Part shown: piece after piece, positions 15,325-23,748 of the stretch
How the letters are laid out: each line of letters opens with the position of its first letter
How positions within the stretch are numbered: the first letter of the stretch is position 1
DNA from: Geodermatophilaceae bacterium NBWT11
GTDB taxonomy: Bacteria > Actinomycetota > Actinomycetes > Mycobacteriales > Geodermatophilaceae
DNA length: 64,000 nt
Assembly: GCA_014218215.1 (NCBI GenBank)
Contig: CP043652.1
Span: 372,001 to 436,000, forward strand
Reading direction: 5' to 3'
Position numbers and translations under genes: made by a program
Notes under the pieces: generated by a model
Databases searched by the model: none
What the model was told of the DNA's origin: nothing
Seen by the model: the letters and a program-made list of their open reading frames with translations, nothing else

Positions 15325-16122
15325 ATGACGCAGACCCTGGACGCCCCCGGCGCGACGCTCTCCTACGAGGTGCTGGGCTCGGGCCCCGTGCTGGTGCTGA
15401 TCGGGCACCCGATGACCGGCGACGGGTTCCGCGCGCTGGCCGCGCAGTTCCCCGACCGCACCGTCGTCCTGCACGACCCGCGCGGCACCGGCGCCAGCCC
15501 GATGACCGACCCGACCGAGCCGCCGGACGCCGACGTGCTGGCCGATGACCTCTCCCGGGTGGTCGCCGCCGTCGGCGACGGCCCGGTGGACGTGTTCGGG
15601 TCCAGCGGCGGCGCGATCACCGCGATGGCCCTGGCCGCAGCCCACCCCGACCAGGTGCGCACCGTGGTCGCCCACGAGCCGCCGCTGACGGAGTACCTGC
15701 CCGACGCGGCGCACGTGCGGGAGCAGCTGGCCGGGGTGGCCGCGATCCACCGGGAGCAGGGTCTCTTCCCGGCGATGGGCGCGTTCGGCGTCGTCGCCGG
15801 CTTCTCCATGCCCGAGCCCCCGGCCGACGCGCCCCCGCCGCCGATGCCGTCGGAGGACGACCAGCGCTCGATGACCCGGATGGTGCTCGGCATCCAGAGC
15901 ATCTGCACCTACCGGGTGCCGCCGCTGCCGGCCGGCCGGGTGCGCATCGGGGTCGGCGCGTGGTCCGGGGACGCAGAGCTCACCGGCCGGACCTCGCGCG
16001 CGGTCGCCGCCGCGCTCGGGCTGCCGCTGGACGTCTTCCCCGGCGGGCACGGTGGCTTCGCGCCCGAGCAGGGCGGGGACGTCGAGGCGTTCGCCGCCGT
16101 CCTCCGGACACTGCTGGGCTGA
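15325..16122 (+). CDS. Alpha/beta hydrolase
   Basis: 265 residues. The oxyanion region is LVLIGHPMTGDGF, the nucleophile elbow DVFGSSGGAITAMA (Ser in GSSGG), the acid probably Asp in GAWSGDAEL, and the His in FPGGHGGFAPE near the end. This resembles actinomycete cytosolic hydrolases acting on small esters or related to haloperoxidases and 3-oxoadipate enol-lactonase. The leader is short (about 50 bases, divergent from NUDIX). Its stop is three bases from the convergent luciferase-like gene. Confidence 0.88.
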   Translation: MTQTLDAPGATLSYEVLGSGPVLVLIGHPMTGDGFRALAAQFPDRTVVLHDPRGTGASPMTDPTEPPDADVLADDLSRVVAAVGDGPVDVFGSSGGAITAMALAAAHPDQVRTVVAHEPPLTEYLPDAAHVREQLAGVAAIHREQGLFPAMGAFGVVAGFSMPEPPADAPPPPMPSEDDQRSMTRMVLGIQSICTYRVPPLPAGRVRIGVGAWSGDAELTGRTSRAVAAALGLPLDVFPGGHGGFAPEQGGDVEAFAAVLRTLLG

Positions 16123-16125
16123 CCC

Positions 16126-17133
16126 TCAGGCCGCGGGCGACCAGCCCAGCGCCGGGCCGAGCTCCTGGGCCGTGTCGGTGAGGATCTGCACGTAGTCCTC
16201 GTGGTCGAAGCTGAACGGGAGCGCGAAGGCGACCTCGGTGACCTGCTGGAACCCGGCGTGTGCGTACAGCTGCTCGGCGATCTGCTCGGACGTCCCGACG
16301 ACGTCCGGGGCGAAGAGCAGCTTGCCCGGCCCCTGCGGCTCGCGGGTGCGGGGCAGCCGGGCTGCGGCGTAGGCCTCGTACTTCTCCCGCTGCGCGGGGG
16401 TGGCCGAGTCGGTGGGGATGACGACGAGGCCCTGGGAGACCCGGCCCTCGGGGAACGCCTCCCGGTAGGCGGCGATCTGGGCGCCCTGGGTGCCGGCGAA
16501 GTCGCCGTCGGTGGCGCCGGTGAGCACGCTGGAGGTGAGCAGGTTCAGCCGCTGGGACGCCGCCCACGCCGCCGAGCGGTGGCTGCCCGCGCCGTACCAG
16601 ACCCGGTCGCGCAGGCCCGGGGAGTGCGGCTGGATCCTGTCGGAGTACACCTCGATGCCCTGCGTGGTCGCGGTGGTCACCGGCTCCCCGCCGACCATGG
16701 CCAGGAACCGGCTGACCCGCTCGTAGCTGAAGTCCTCGACGTCCTGGGTGTCGGGGTAGAGCGCGTCCTTGACGTCGTCCCAGCGCATCGGCTGGCTGGT
16801 GCTCACCCCGGGGTTGATCCGCCCGCCGGACAGCAGGTCGACCGTGGCCAGGTCCTCGGCCAGCCGCAGCGGGTTCTCCCACGCCAGCGGGGTCACCGCC
16901 GTCCCCAGCTCGATCCGCGAGGTGCGCTGCGAGGCAGCGGCCATGATCGCGACCGGGCTCGAGACGCCGAACTGCAGGTGCCGGTGCCGCAGCCACGCCG
17001 AGTCGAAGCCGAGCTCCTCGCCCAGCTGGATCTGCGTCAGCAGCGCCTCCATCCCCGGGCGGGGGTCGGCGCCGTCGAAGACGCCGATGGTGAGGAAGCC
17101 GAGCTTCTGCAGGGGCACGTCGGGCGTGGGCAC
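16126..17133 (-). CDS. LLM-class flavin-dependent oxidoreductase (CE1758-like)
   Basis: 335 residues from GTG (VPTPDVPLQKLGFLTIGVFD). LGEELGFDSAWLRHRHLQFG and MAAASQRTSRIELGTAVTPLAWENPLRLAEDLATVDLLSGGRINPGVS are the FMN-binding TIM-barrel segments. The 'RHRHLQ' region fits the FMN-dependent luciferase-like group typified by corynebacterial CE1758, although the flavin reductase normally paired with that group is not next door. It sits downstream of the peptidase operon on the same strand, separated by 56 bases holding a 22-nt palindrome. It may be the operon's last gene or a separately controlled one. Confidence 0.88.
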   Translation of the reverse strand: MPTPDVPLQKLGFLTIGVFDGADPRPGMEALLTQIQLGEELGFDSAWLRHRHLQFGVSSPVAIMAAASQRTSRIELGTAVTPLAWENPLRLAEDLATVDLLSGGRINPGVSTSQPMRWDDVKDALYPDTQDVEDFSYERVSRFLAMVGGEPVTTATTQGIEVYSDRIQPHSPGLRDRVWYGAGSHRSAAWAASQRLNLLTSSVLTGATDGDFAGTQGAQIAAYREAFPEGRVSQGLVVIPTDSATPAQREKYEAYAAARLPRTREPQGPGKLLFAPDVVGTSEQIAEQLYAHAGFQQVTEVAFALPFSFDHEDYVQILTDTAQELGPALGWSPAA

Positions 17134-17166
17134 GACCCGGGCAACCCCTGCGGGCCCCGACTGCTT

Positions 17167-17188
17167 CCCAGAAACCGCGGTTTCTGGG
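17167..17188. promoter_or_regulatory. 22-nt perfect palindrome
   Basis: CCCAGAAACCG and its exact complement meet without a spacer (centre between 17177 and 17178). The element sits between the stop of the M19 dipeptidase gene and the start of the luciferase-like oxidoreductase gene. It could be a dimeric-regulator operator for the oxidoreductase or a terminator with a small loop. The lower GC of its core (AGAAAC/GTTTCT), unlike the surrounding DNA, favours a protein-binding site. Confidence 0.6.
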
Positions 17189-17189
17189 G

Positions 17190-18371
17190 TCAGGGCCAGA
17201 TGTCGCGGAGGGCGCGCAGGACGTTGCCGCCCAGGACGGCGCGGACGTCGGCGTCGGCGAACCCGCGGTCGAGCAGGAACGCCGCGACGTTGGGGAAGCA
17301 CTCGGCGGGGTTCTCCAGGCCGTCGACCCACGGGACCCGGACGGGCTCGGGGGCGCCGGGGCGGGGCTCGGTCTGCAGCAGCCCGGCGAGGGCGGTGTGC
17401 AGCCCGACGTGGTCGCCGAACAGGGTGTCCGGGCCCAGCCCGACGTGCTCGATGCCCACCAGGTCGATGCAGTACAGGAGGTGGTCCATCACGGAGGCCA
17501 GGCTGTGCGCGGGGTGCGCGTGCGACACGGTGGTGTGCGGGGCGGCCGAGATGCCGATGACCCCGCCGGTGTCGGCCACGGCCCGGATGAGGTCGTCGCC
17601 CTTGAGCCGTGGGACGTCCCAGACCGCCCGGGCGCCGGCGTGCGTGCAGAACACCGGCGCGTCCGAGACCGAACACGCGTCGATGCCGGTCCGGTCGGAG
17701 GAGTGCGAGACGTCGACGGCCAGGCCGAGCTGGTTCATCCGCCGGACGGCGCGGCGCCCCAGCGCGGTGAGCCCGCCGTCGACCGGTTCGTTGCAGCCCG
17801 AGCCGAGCGCGTTGGCGTCGGAGTAGGCGATCCCGCACTGCCGGATGCCCAGCCCGAACAGCACGTCCAGCTTGTCCAGGTCGTTGCCGATCGGGGTGGC
17901 GGCCTCCAGCCCGAACACCAACCCGACGGTGCCGGCGGCGTGCGCGGCCTCGATGTCGGCCACGGTGCGGACGACGACCACGGCGGACTGGTGCGCCAGG
18001 TCGGCCAGCCGCATCCCGAGGTCGAGCACGACGTCGTCCCACTGCCAGGGCGCGTTGCCGGTGACGCAGGCGGTGCCGTCCATCATGTTGTCGAACACCA
18101 CGGTCAGCCCGGACGCCGCGAGCCCGGCGAACGCGGTGTGCTGCCGGCCGGTGCGGTTGTACCGCGGGGTGTCGGCCATGTCGGCCGGGAAGAGCACCGG
18201 GTGGTCGTGCAGGCTGATCGTCAGCGACCCGTCGACCAGCCGGCGCGCCCGGGCGACGACGTCGGGTGCCGGGGGCGTCGACCACGGCGCGACCCGCGGG
18301 CCGTCCGGGGCGAGCGGGACGACGGGCAGGCCCAGGTCGCCGGCCAGGTGGTCGTAGGAGGAGTAGGTCAC
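17190..18371 (-). CDS. M19 family dipeptidase (renal dipeptidase-like)
   Basis: 393 residues. M19 zinc enzymes split dipeptides, often with a D-residue at the C-terminal side. Seen: SLHDHPVLFP near residues 53-61, FGLEAATPIGND with the bridging Glu, VDVSHSSDRT and CTHAGARAVWD with the next two zinc histidines, and LGPDTLFGDH near the end. The family normally has an H-x-D pair at the first site; here it reads H55-D-H57, an unusual variation that may shift metal binding or substrate range. GTG start overlaps the M20 gene's stop (GTGA). The last digestive enzyme of the long peptide operon. Confidence 0.88.
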   Translation of the reverse strand: MTYSSYDHLAGDLGLPVVPLAPDGPRVAPWSTPPAPDVVARARRLVDGSLTISLHDHPVLFPADMADTPRYNRTGRQHTAFAGLAASGLTVVFDNMMDGTACVTGNAPWQWDDVVLDLGMRLADLAHQSAVVVVRTVADIEAAHAAGTVGLVFGLEAATPIGNDLDKLDVLFGLGIRQCGIAYSDANALGSGCNEPVDGGLTALGRRAVRRMNQLGLAVDVSHSSDRTGIDACSVSDAPVFCTHAGARAVWDVPRLKGDDLIRAVADTGGVIGISAAPHTTVSHAHPAHSLASVMDHLLYCIDLVGIEHVGLGPDTLFGDHVGLHTALAGLLQTEPRPGAPEPVRVPWVDGLENPAECFPNVAAFLLDRGFADADVRAVLGGNVLRALRDIWP

Positions 18372-19705
18372 GACGCCGCCAACCGGTCCCAGAGCCCGGC
18401 CCAGGCCCGCATCCCGGCCTCGATCCGGGCGACCCGGAAGAACTCGTCCGGGGCGTGGTGCTGCTCGTCGGCGGTGGCGAAGGAGAAGAACAGCGTCTTG
18501 ACCCCCAGCACGTCCTCGAACAGCGCGGTGCACGGCAGGGTGCCGGCGATGACGGCCAGCAGCACCTCCTCGCCGGGGTGCACCTCGGCGAGCGCGGCCC
18601 GGCCGGCGACGACCGCGGGGTGGTCGGGCTCGATCCGGTAGGCCGGCACCCGCACGCCGTCGTCGTGCACCTCGACCCGCACACCGGGCAGCCGCTGGCC
18701 GAGCACGTGCGCGGTCACCGCGGCCACCACCGCGTCCGGGTCCTGCTCCCCCACCAGCCGGCAGGTCACATGGGCGGTCGCGGTGTGCGGGACGACCGAG
18801 TACTTCCCGCCGCCGGTGACCCCGTTGACCTCCAGCGTGGGCCGCTCCCAGAGCCGGGTCAGCGTGTCGAACCCGGGTTCCCCGGCGAGCTCGGACACCC
18901 CGAGGGACTCCCGGTAGGCGTCCTCGTCGAAGGCGATCGCGGCGAGCTCCGCTCGCCGATCCTCGGTCAGCGCCGGCACGCCGTCGTAGAAGCCGGGGAC
19001 GGCGATCGTGCCGTCGTCGTCGTGCAGCGAGGAGAGCAGCCGGGCCAGGGCGTGCACCGGGTTGGCCACCGTGCCGCCGTACCGCCCGGAGTGCAGGTCG
19101 GTCGAGGCCCCGGTGACGACCACGTCGAGGGAGACCAGGCCCTTGGAGGCGATCGAGATCGAGGGCTCGGTGGGCCGCCACATCGCGCCGTCGGCGGAGA
19201 CGACGAGGTCGCAGACCAGGTCGGCGGCGTGCGCACGCACGTAGTCGCCCAGGTGCGGGCTGCCGATCTCCTCCTCGCCCTCGATCAGGAACCGCAGGTT
19301 GACCGGGAGGGTGCCGCGCTCGGCGAGCAGCCGGCGGGCCAGGTGCAGCACCAGCAGCACCGGGCCCTTGTCGTCGGTGGCACCCCGGCCGCGGACGACG
19401 TCCGCACCGCGCACCGTGGTGCGCGTCAGCTCGTAGGGCGGGGTGGTCCACTCGGCGAGGTCACCGGTGGGCTGCACGTCGTAGTGCCCGTAGACCAGCA
19501 CGGTGGGCGCGCCCGGTGCGCCGAGCCACTCGCCGCGGACGACGGGGTGGCCGGCGGTCTCCTCGACCCGGCCGCCGGCGAACGCCAGCTGCCCGGTGAG
19601 CCACTCGGCGGCGGCCCGCATCGTCTCCGGGGTGGCGCTGCGGCTGTCGCTGGGGATCGCCACGTACTCCGCGAGGTCGGCCAGCACCTGTTCGGTGGCG
19701 CTCAC
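18368..19705 (-). CDS. M20 family metallopeptidase (dipeptidase-type)
   Basis: 445 residues, typical for M20 dipeptidases of the CNDP/PepV type. The zinc ligands are visible in order: VYGHYDVQP (His, Asp), GRGATDDKGP (bridging Asp), LIEGEEEIGSP (catalytic Glu and ligand Glu), SADGAMW (Asp) and QHHAPDEFF (final His). The lid/dimerisation domain lies in the middle (VTGASTDLHSGRYGG). It hydrolyses di- or tripeptides in the cytosol. GTG start overlaps the stop of the methylaspartate ammonia-lyase gene, so translation is coupled through this operon. Confidence 0.93.
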   Translation of the reverse strand: MSATEQVLADLAEYVAIPSDSRSATPETMRAAAEWLTGQLAFAGGRVEETAGHPVVRGEWLGAPGAPTVLVYGHYDVQPTGDLAEWTTPPYELTRTTVRGADVVRGRGATDDKGPVLLVLHLARRLLAERGTLPVNLRFLIEGEEEIGSPHLGDYVRAHAADLVCDLVVSADGAMWRPTEPSISIASKGLVSLDVVVTGASTDLHSGRYGGTVANPVHALARLLSSLHDDDGTIAVPGFYDGVPALTEDRRAELAAIAFDEDAYRESLGVSELAGEPGFDTLTRLWERPTLEVNGVTGGGKYSVVPHTATAHVTCRLVGEQDPDAVVAAVTAHVLGQRLPGVRVEVHDDGVRVPAYRIEPDHPAVVAGRAALAEVHPGEEVLLAVIAGTLPCTALFEDVLGVKTLFFSFATADEQHHAPDEFFRVARIEAGMRAWAGLWDRLAAS

Positions 19706-20916
19706 CGGGTGCCCGCCAGCGCCAGCGTCCGGGCCATCTCGTTGCCCACGACCATCAACCCCTCGTCCAGTCCCATCCCCGGTTTGGCCAGCACCTGCGA
19801 CGCCCCGCAGGCCATCGCCACGTGCGCGGTGACCTGCGCCGACCGTTCGGTCTCGGCGCACGTGCCGCCGCAGAACGCCTCGACCCCGGCCGCCCGGACG
19901 GCGAGCAGCGCCTCGACGGTGTGCGTCAGCGAGCCCAGGTCCGGGGTCTTGACCTGCACCACGTCGGCGGCGTCCGCGGCGAGGAAGACCCGGACGTCGT
20001 CGGCGGTGTTGCACCACTCGTCGACCACCACCCGCACCGGGCTGCCGAGCCGGGTGAGCTCGGTGCGCAGCGCGGCCGACACCGCGATCTGGCCGGCCCG
20101 GTCCCCGCCGTCCACCGGGTGCTCGACGGCCAGCTCGAACGGCGCGCACGCCTCCCCGAGCGCGGCCAGGTACGCAGCGACCGCGCCGACGTCCCCGCCG
20201 AAGGCCAGCCCGAGGGTGCCGTAGACGTCCACGTGCAGCCGGGGCCGGTGCCCGGGGGCCAGTTCGCCGGCCCGGGCCACCAGCCAGCGCAGGTAGTCGG
20301 CCAGCCGCTCCCCCTGCGCCCCGATCAGCGCGAGGGAGTTGAACAGCCCGTGCGGCAGCACGTCGACCCGGTGCAGCAGCATCTTCTCCGCGCCGGTGTA
20401 CCGGTCGTCGCCGGTCTGCCCGTACAGCGGCACGGCGGCCAGCTCGACGCCGGTGGCGTACTCGTCGCGGACCACCTCGGCCATCGTGCGGCGCTGGTGC
20501 CGGGCGGCGACGGCGAGCAGCGCCTGGCTCACCCCGTAGCCGATCGCGGTGTGCACCGGCAGCTGTGCGAGCTCCTCGGCGACCGGCCGGAACCCCGACA
20601 CGTCCCGGCCCCGGAGGAGCGGGGCGACCTGATGCAGCACCACGTCCCGGGCCGCGACCGCGTCGAACACCGGGTCCCGCCCGCCGACCCCGCTGTACTG
20701 CACCGCGGCGCAGTCGCCGTGCTCGACCGAGCCGTCCTCGAGCACCAGCAGCACGCTCAGCGCCTGGGCGGGCTGCCGGATCGCGGTGAAGCCGGGGGTG
20801 ACCGGGGCCCCGGCGTAGCCGAACCCGTCGTGCTCGGCCCCGGCCAGGATCGCGGCCTGGTCGTCGGTGAAGAACCCGCCCCGCACCGGGACGGCGAGGA
20901 CGTCGGCGATCCTCAC
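19702..20916 (-). CDS. mal: 3-methylaspartate ammonia-lyase
   Basis: 404 residues (clostridial enzyme about 413). It removes ammonia from (2S,3S)-3-methylaspartate to give mesaconate. Strong family blocks: DDQAAILAGAEHDGF, SVLLVLEDGSVEHGDCAAVQ, GRDPVFDA, AEVVRDEYATG, and near the end AFCGGTCAETERSAQVT and LAKPGMGLDEG. Metal ligands are visible in HVDVYGTLG (Asp), ELAVEHPVDG (Glu) and VVDEWCNTADD (Asp), and the catalytic Lys in QVKTPDLGS. In known pathways this enzyme works with glutamate mutase; no mutase gene is here. Being inside a peptide-import operon suggests its substrate comes from imported peptides. Confidence 0.93.
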   Translation of the reverse strand: MRIADVLAVPVRGGFFTDDQAAILAGAEHDGFGYAGAPVTPGFTAIRQPAQALSVLLVLEDGSVEHGDCAAVQYSGVGGRDPVFDAVAARDVVLHQVAPLLRGRDVSGFRPVAEELAQLPVHTAIGYGVSQALLAVAARHQRRTMAEVVRDEYATGVELAAVPLYGQTGDDRYTGAEKMLLHRVDVLPHGLFNSLALIGAQGERLADYLRWLVARAGELAPGHRPRLHVDVYGTLGLAFGGDVGAVAAYLAALGEACAPFELAVEHPVDGGDRAGQIAVSAALRTELTRLGSPVRVVVDEWCNTADDVRVFLAADAADVVQVKTPDLGSLTHTVEALLAVRAAGVEAFCGGTCAETERSAQVTAHVAMACGASQVLAKPGMGLDEGLMVVGNEMARTLALAGTR

Positions 20917-21956
20917 CCGGCCAGCACGGTCTTGATCGAGCGGCGCTCGTCCATCGCGGCGTAGCCCTCGGCCACCCGCTCCAGCGGCAGGGTCAGGTCG
21001 AACACCGGGCCGGGGTCCAGCGTGCCGGCCAGCACCCGGTCGACCAGGTCGGGCAGGTAGCGGCGCACCGGGGCGATGCCGGCGGACACGGTCAGGTGCT
21101 GGCGGACGATCGGGAACAGCGCGATCTCCGGCGAGGTGTGCGGCACCCCCACCGCGCCGATCCGGCCACCCACCCGGGCCATGCCCAGGGCCATCTCCCA
21201 GGACTGCGGGGTGCCCACGGCCTCCACGACGTGCGGCGCCCCGCGGCCGGTGAGCTCGCGGACGGTGGCGATGCCCTCCTCGCCGCGCTCGGCGATCACG
21301 TCGGTGGCCCCGAAGGAGCGGCCGACGGCGGCCCGGTCGGCGTGCCGGCTCATCAGCACGACCCGCTCGGCACCCAGCACCGCCCGGGCCCCGAGGACGG
21401 CGCAGAGCCCGACGGCGCCGTCCCCGATCACGACCACGGTGGAGCCCTCGCCGACCCCGGCGAGCACCGCGCCGTGCAGGCCGGTGGCCATCACGTCCGA
21501 CAGCGCCAGCAGCGCGGGCAGCTGGGCGTCGTCGATGCCGGCCCGTCCACCGGGCACGGCGACCAGGGTGCCGTCGGCCTGGGGCACCCGGACGGCCTCG
21601 CCCTGACCGCCGTCCGAGCCGGGGGCGCCGAAGCCGCCGCCGGCGTCGCAGCGGGTGTGCACGCCGTCCAGGCAGGCCGGGCAGGTGTTGTCCGACCAGG
21701 TGAACGGGGAGACCACGAGGTCCCCCGGGCGGACGGTGGACACCGCAGCGCCCACGTCGGTGACCTCGCCGAGGAACTCGTGCCCGCAGCGCGAGCCGGC
21801 CGCACGCTGGGTGATCCCGCGGTACGACCACAGGTCCGAGCCGCAGATGCACGAGCGCAGCACCCGGACGACGGCGTCGGTGGGCTCGACCAGCGCGGCG
21901 TCCGGCACGTCCTCGACGGTGACGACGCCGGCGGCCTGGTGCACGGCGGCCCTCAT
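20913..21956 (-). CDS. Zinc-type medium-chain dehydrogenase (MDR)
   Basis: 347 residues. The catalytic zinc site shows as RSCICGSD (Cys) and GHEFLGEV (His-Glu), and NAD(P) binding as VVVIGDGAVGLCAVLGA. The structural-zinc loop reads DNTCPACLDGVHTRC, with three cysteines instead of the usual four, so that site may be absent or altered. The C-terminal RRYLPDLVDRVLAGTLDPGPVF is typical of alcohol/threonine-type MDR members. Substrate unknown; in this operon it probably oxidises or reduces an acid or amino-alcohol intermediate. ATG overlaps the previous gene's stop. Confidence 0.88.
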   Translation of the reverse strand: MRAAVHQAAGVVTVEDVPDAALVEPTDAVVRVLRSCICGSDLWSYRGITQRAAGSRCGHEFLGEVTDVGAAVSTVRPGDLVVSPFTWSDNTCPACLDGVHTRCDAGGGFGAPGSDGGQGEAVRVPQADGTLVAVPGGRAGIDDAQLPALLALSDVMATGLHGAVLAGVGEGSTVVVIGDGAVGLCAVLGARAVLGAERVVLMSRHADRAAVGRSFGATDVIAERGEEGIATVRELTGRGAPHVVEAVGTPQSWEMALGMARVGGRIGAVGVPHTSPEIALFPIVRQHLTVSAGIAPVRRYLPDLVDRVLAGTLDPGPVFDLTLPLERVAEGYAAMDERRSIKTVLAG

Positions 21957-22912
21957 GCCGGGCGCCCGGCCACGAACGCGGCCAGCTCGTCGAGGTTGGC
22001 CACGCAGTTGACGCGCGTCCCGTCCTCGATGTCGTGGATGATCCGGCCGATCTCGGCGAAGACCGGCCCGTCCAGGTCGCGCAGCATGCTGTCGATCTCC
22101 GTCTTCCGCTTGCGCACCGCGAGGTCGCGGTAGATGCCGCTGTGGGTCTTGGCGCTGCGCCGGTTGAACGCGGCGAGCCGGTCGAGGGACCCCTCGAGGT
22201 CGTCGGGCACGAACCCGTCGAAGCTCTCCACCGGCACCGGTGCCTGGGTGAGCACCTCGCGGGCCACGGCGAGCATGAGCGGCCGGTACTCCGGGCGCTC
22301 GAGGGTCTCGGCGATCGACAGGTCGCTGACCGCACCGGCCCAGAGCATCGCGCCGTAGGCCTCCTTGCCCCACAGGTAGCCCAGCACGTTGTCGGTGGCC
22401 TGGGCGTAGGGCAGCACGGCCACGAAGGCGCGCACCCGGTCGGTGATCTCCCCGCCGTCCAGCTCGCCGACGTGGAAGGCGGCGACGTTGCCCTGCACGA
22501 CCCGGCCCGGGCCCATCACGTCGGCGCCGATGTTGACGAAGGAGGACAGCACCCGCTCCTTCCCGACGGCGGCGACCAGCACGTCGGCGGTGAGCCCGTT
22601 CTGCACGGTGAGCACGACGCCGTCCGGGGCCAGCCGGGTGCGCAGCAGCTCGGCGGCGGCCGGGGTGTGGTGGCTCTTGACCGCGACGATCGCCCGGTCG
22701 ATCCGGTCGGGCAGCTCCTCGGGGGTCACGATCGGCACCCGCACGGTGAACTCGTCGACCGGCCCCTCGATGCGGAACCCGTGCTCCCGGACGGCGGCGA
22801 CGTGCTCGACGTCGGCGTCGCAGAGCAGCACGTCGACCCCGTCGCGGGCCATCCGGGCACCGAGCGTGCCGCCGATGGCCCCGGCGCCGATGACGACGAC
22901 CGGCCCGGTCAC
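21953..22912 (-). CDS. Ketopantoate reductase-family (ApbA/PanE-like) dehydrogenase
   Basis: 319 residues. N-terminal Rossmann motif VVVIGAGAIGGTLGARMARDG, then VAVKSHHTPAAAELL and LTVQNGLTADVLVAAVG, the typical ketopantoate-reductase strand and QNG motif. The C-terminal helical domain is recognisable (YLWGKEAYGAMLWAGAVSDLS with its Lys). Family members reduce 2-keto acids with NADPH. A role in pantothenate synthesis is unlikely in this operon, so a keto-acid formed from an unusual amino acid is more plausible. GTG overlaps the upstream stop. Confidence 0.88.
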   Translation of the reverse strand: MTGPVVVIGAGAIGGTLGARMARDGVDVLLCDADVEHVAAVREHGFRIEGPVDEFTVRVPIVTPEELPDRIDRAIVAVKSHHTPAAAELLRTRLAPDGVVLTVQNGLTADVLVAAVGKERVLSSFVNIGADVMGPGRVVQGNVAAFHVGELDGGEITDRVRAFVAVLPYAQATDNVLGYLWGKEAYGAMLWAGAVSDLSIAETLERPEYRPLMLAVAREVLTQAPVPVESFDGFVPDDLEGSLDRLAAFNRRSAKTHSGIYRDLAVRKRKTEIDSMLRDLDGPVFAEIGRIIHDIEDGTRVNCVANLDELAAFVAGRPA

Positions 22913-23748
22913 GCCGGCACGACCCGGTCCAGGAAGCCGCGCAGCGTCGACTGGAACAGCTCGCGCTCCTCGTTCTGCGGCGAGTGCCCGGACTCCTCGA
23001 ACACCACGAGCTCGGCGTTGGGCAGCAACGAGGCGATGGTCTCCGAGGAGCTGACCGGGGTGACCCAGTCGTGCCGGCCGACGGTCACCAGGGTGGGCGC
23101 GGTGACCGCGGGCAGGTCGGCCGTGAGGTCGTAGGAGCCCCAGTTGTGCTGGAAGCACCAGTTGTGCGCCTCGTGCCGGTAGATCCCGGCCTCCACCGCG
23201 GCCGCCGACTTCTCCGGGTCGTAGTGCTTGTCGTAGAGCGGGATGAGCTCGCTCCAGAGCTGCTTGAGGTCGGCGTCCGACGTGGTCTCGCCGTGCCAGT
23301 AGCGGTTGAACCGCTCCCAGTCGATCTCCACCCGGTCCTGGGTGCGGGCGTTCTCGAACGCCAGCTCCAGGTTCGACCCGTCGGCGGAGGTGTCGCGCAG
23401 GACGATCGCCTGCACCCGGCCGGGGTACCGGACGGCGTACTCCAGGGCGATGAACCCGCCGTAGGAGCCACCGGCGACGACGACCTGCTCGGCACCGGTC
23501 CACTCGCGCAGGCCCTCGACGTCGGCGGCCCACTGCTCGTGGCTGTAGGGCGGTACGCCCTCGGAGAGCCCGCAGCCGCGGGCGTCGAAGACGACGACCC
23601 GGAACCGGTCGGCGAGCGGGCCGAAGGTGGCCTTGGGCTCGGCGAGGGAGCCGATGCCGCCGCCGCCGTGGTGGGCGATGAGCACCGGCCCGTCCTCGGG
23701 GCCGTGGACCTCGACGTTCAGCCGGGCGCCGTTGATGGTCAGGTCCAC
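22909..23748 (-). CDS. Alpha/beta hydrolase (proline iminopeptidase-like)
   Basis: 279 residues. LIAHHGGGGIGSL oxyanion loop, FDARGCGLSEGVPPYSHEQWAADVEGLREW (the D-x-RGCG-S pattern of iminopeptidases and relatives), nucleophile elbow VVAGGSYGGFIALEYA, acid in VGRHDWVTP and His in FEESGHSPQNEE. It fits either an aminopeptidase or an ester/amide hydrolase; given the neighbours, removal of an N-terminal residue or an amide is likely. GTG start overlaps the end of the DUF885 gene by 10 bases. Confidence 0.88.
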   Translation of the reverse strand: MDLTINGARLNVEVHGPEDGPVLIAHHGGGGIGSLAEPKATFGPLADRFRVVVFDARGCGLSEGVPPYSHEQWAADVEGLREWTGAEQVVVAGGSYGGFIALEYAVRYPGRVQAIVLRDTSADGSNLELAFENARTQDRVEIDWERFNRYWHGETTSDADLKQLWSELIPLYDKHYDPEKSAAAVEAGIYRHEAHNWCFQHNWGSYDLTADLPAVTAPTLVTVGRHDWVTPVSSSETIASLLPNAELVVFEESGHSPQNEERELFQSTLRGFLDRVVPA

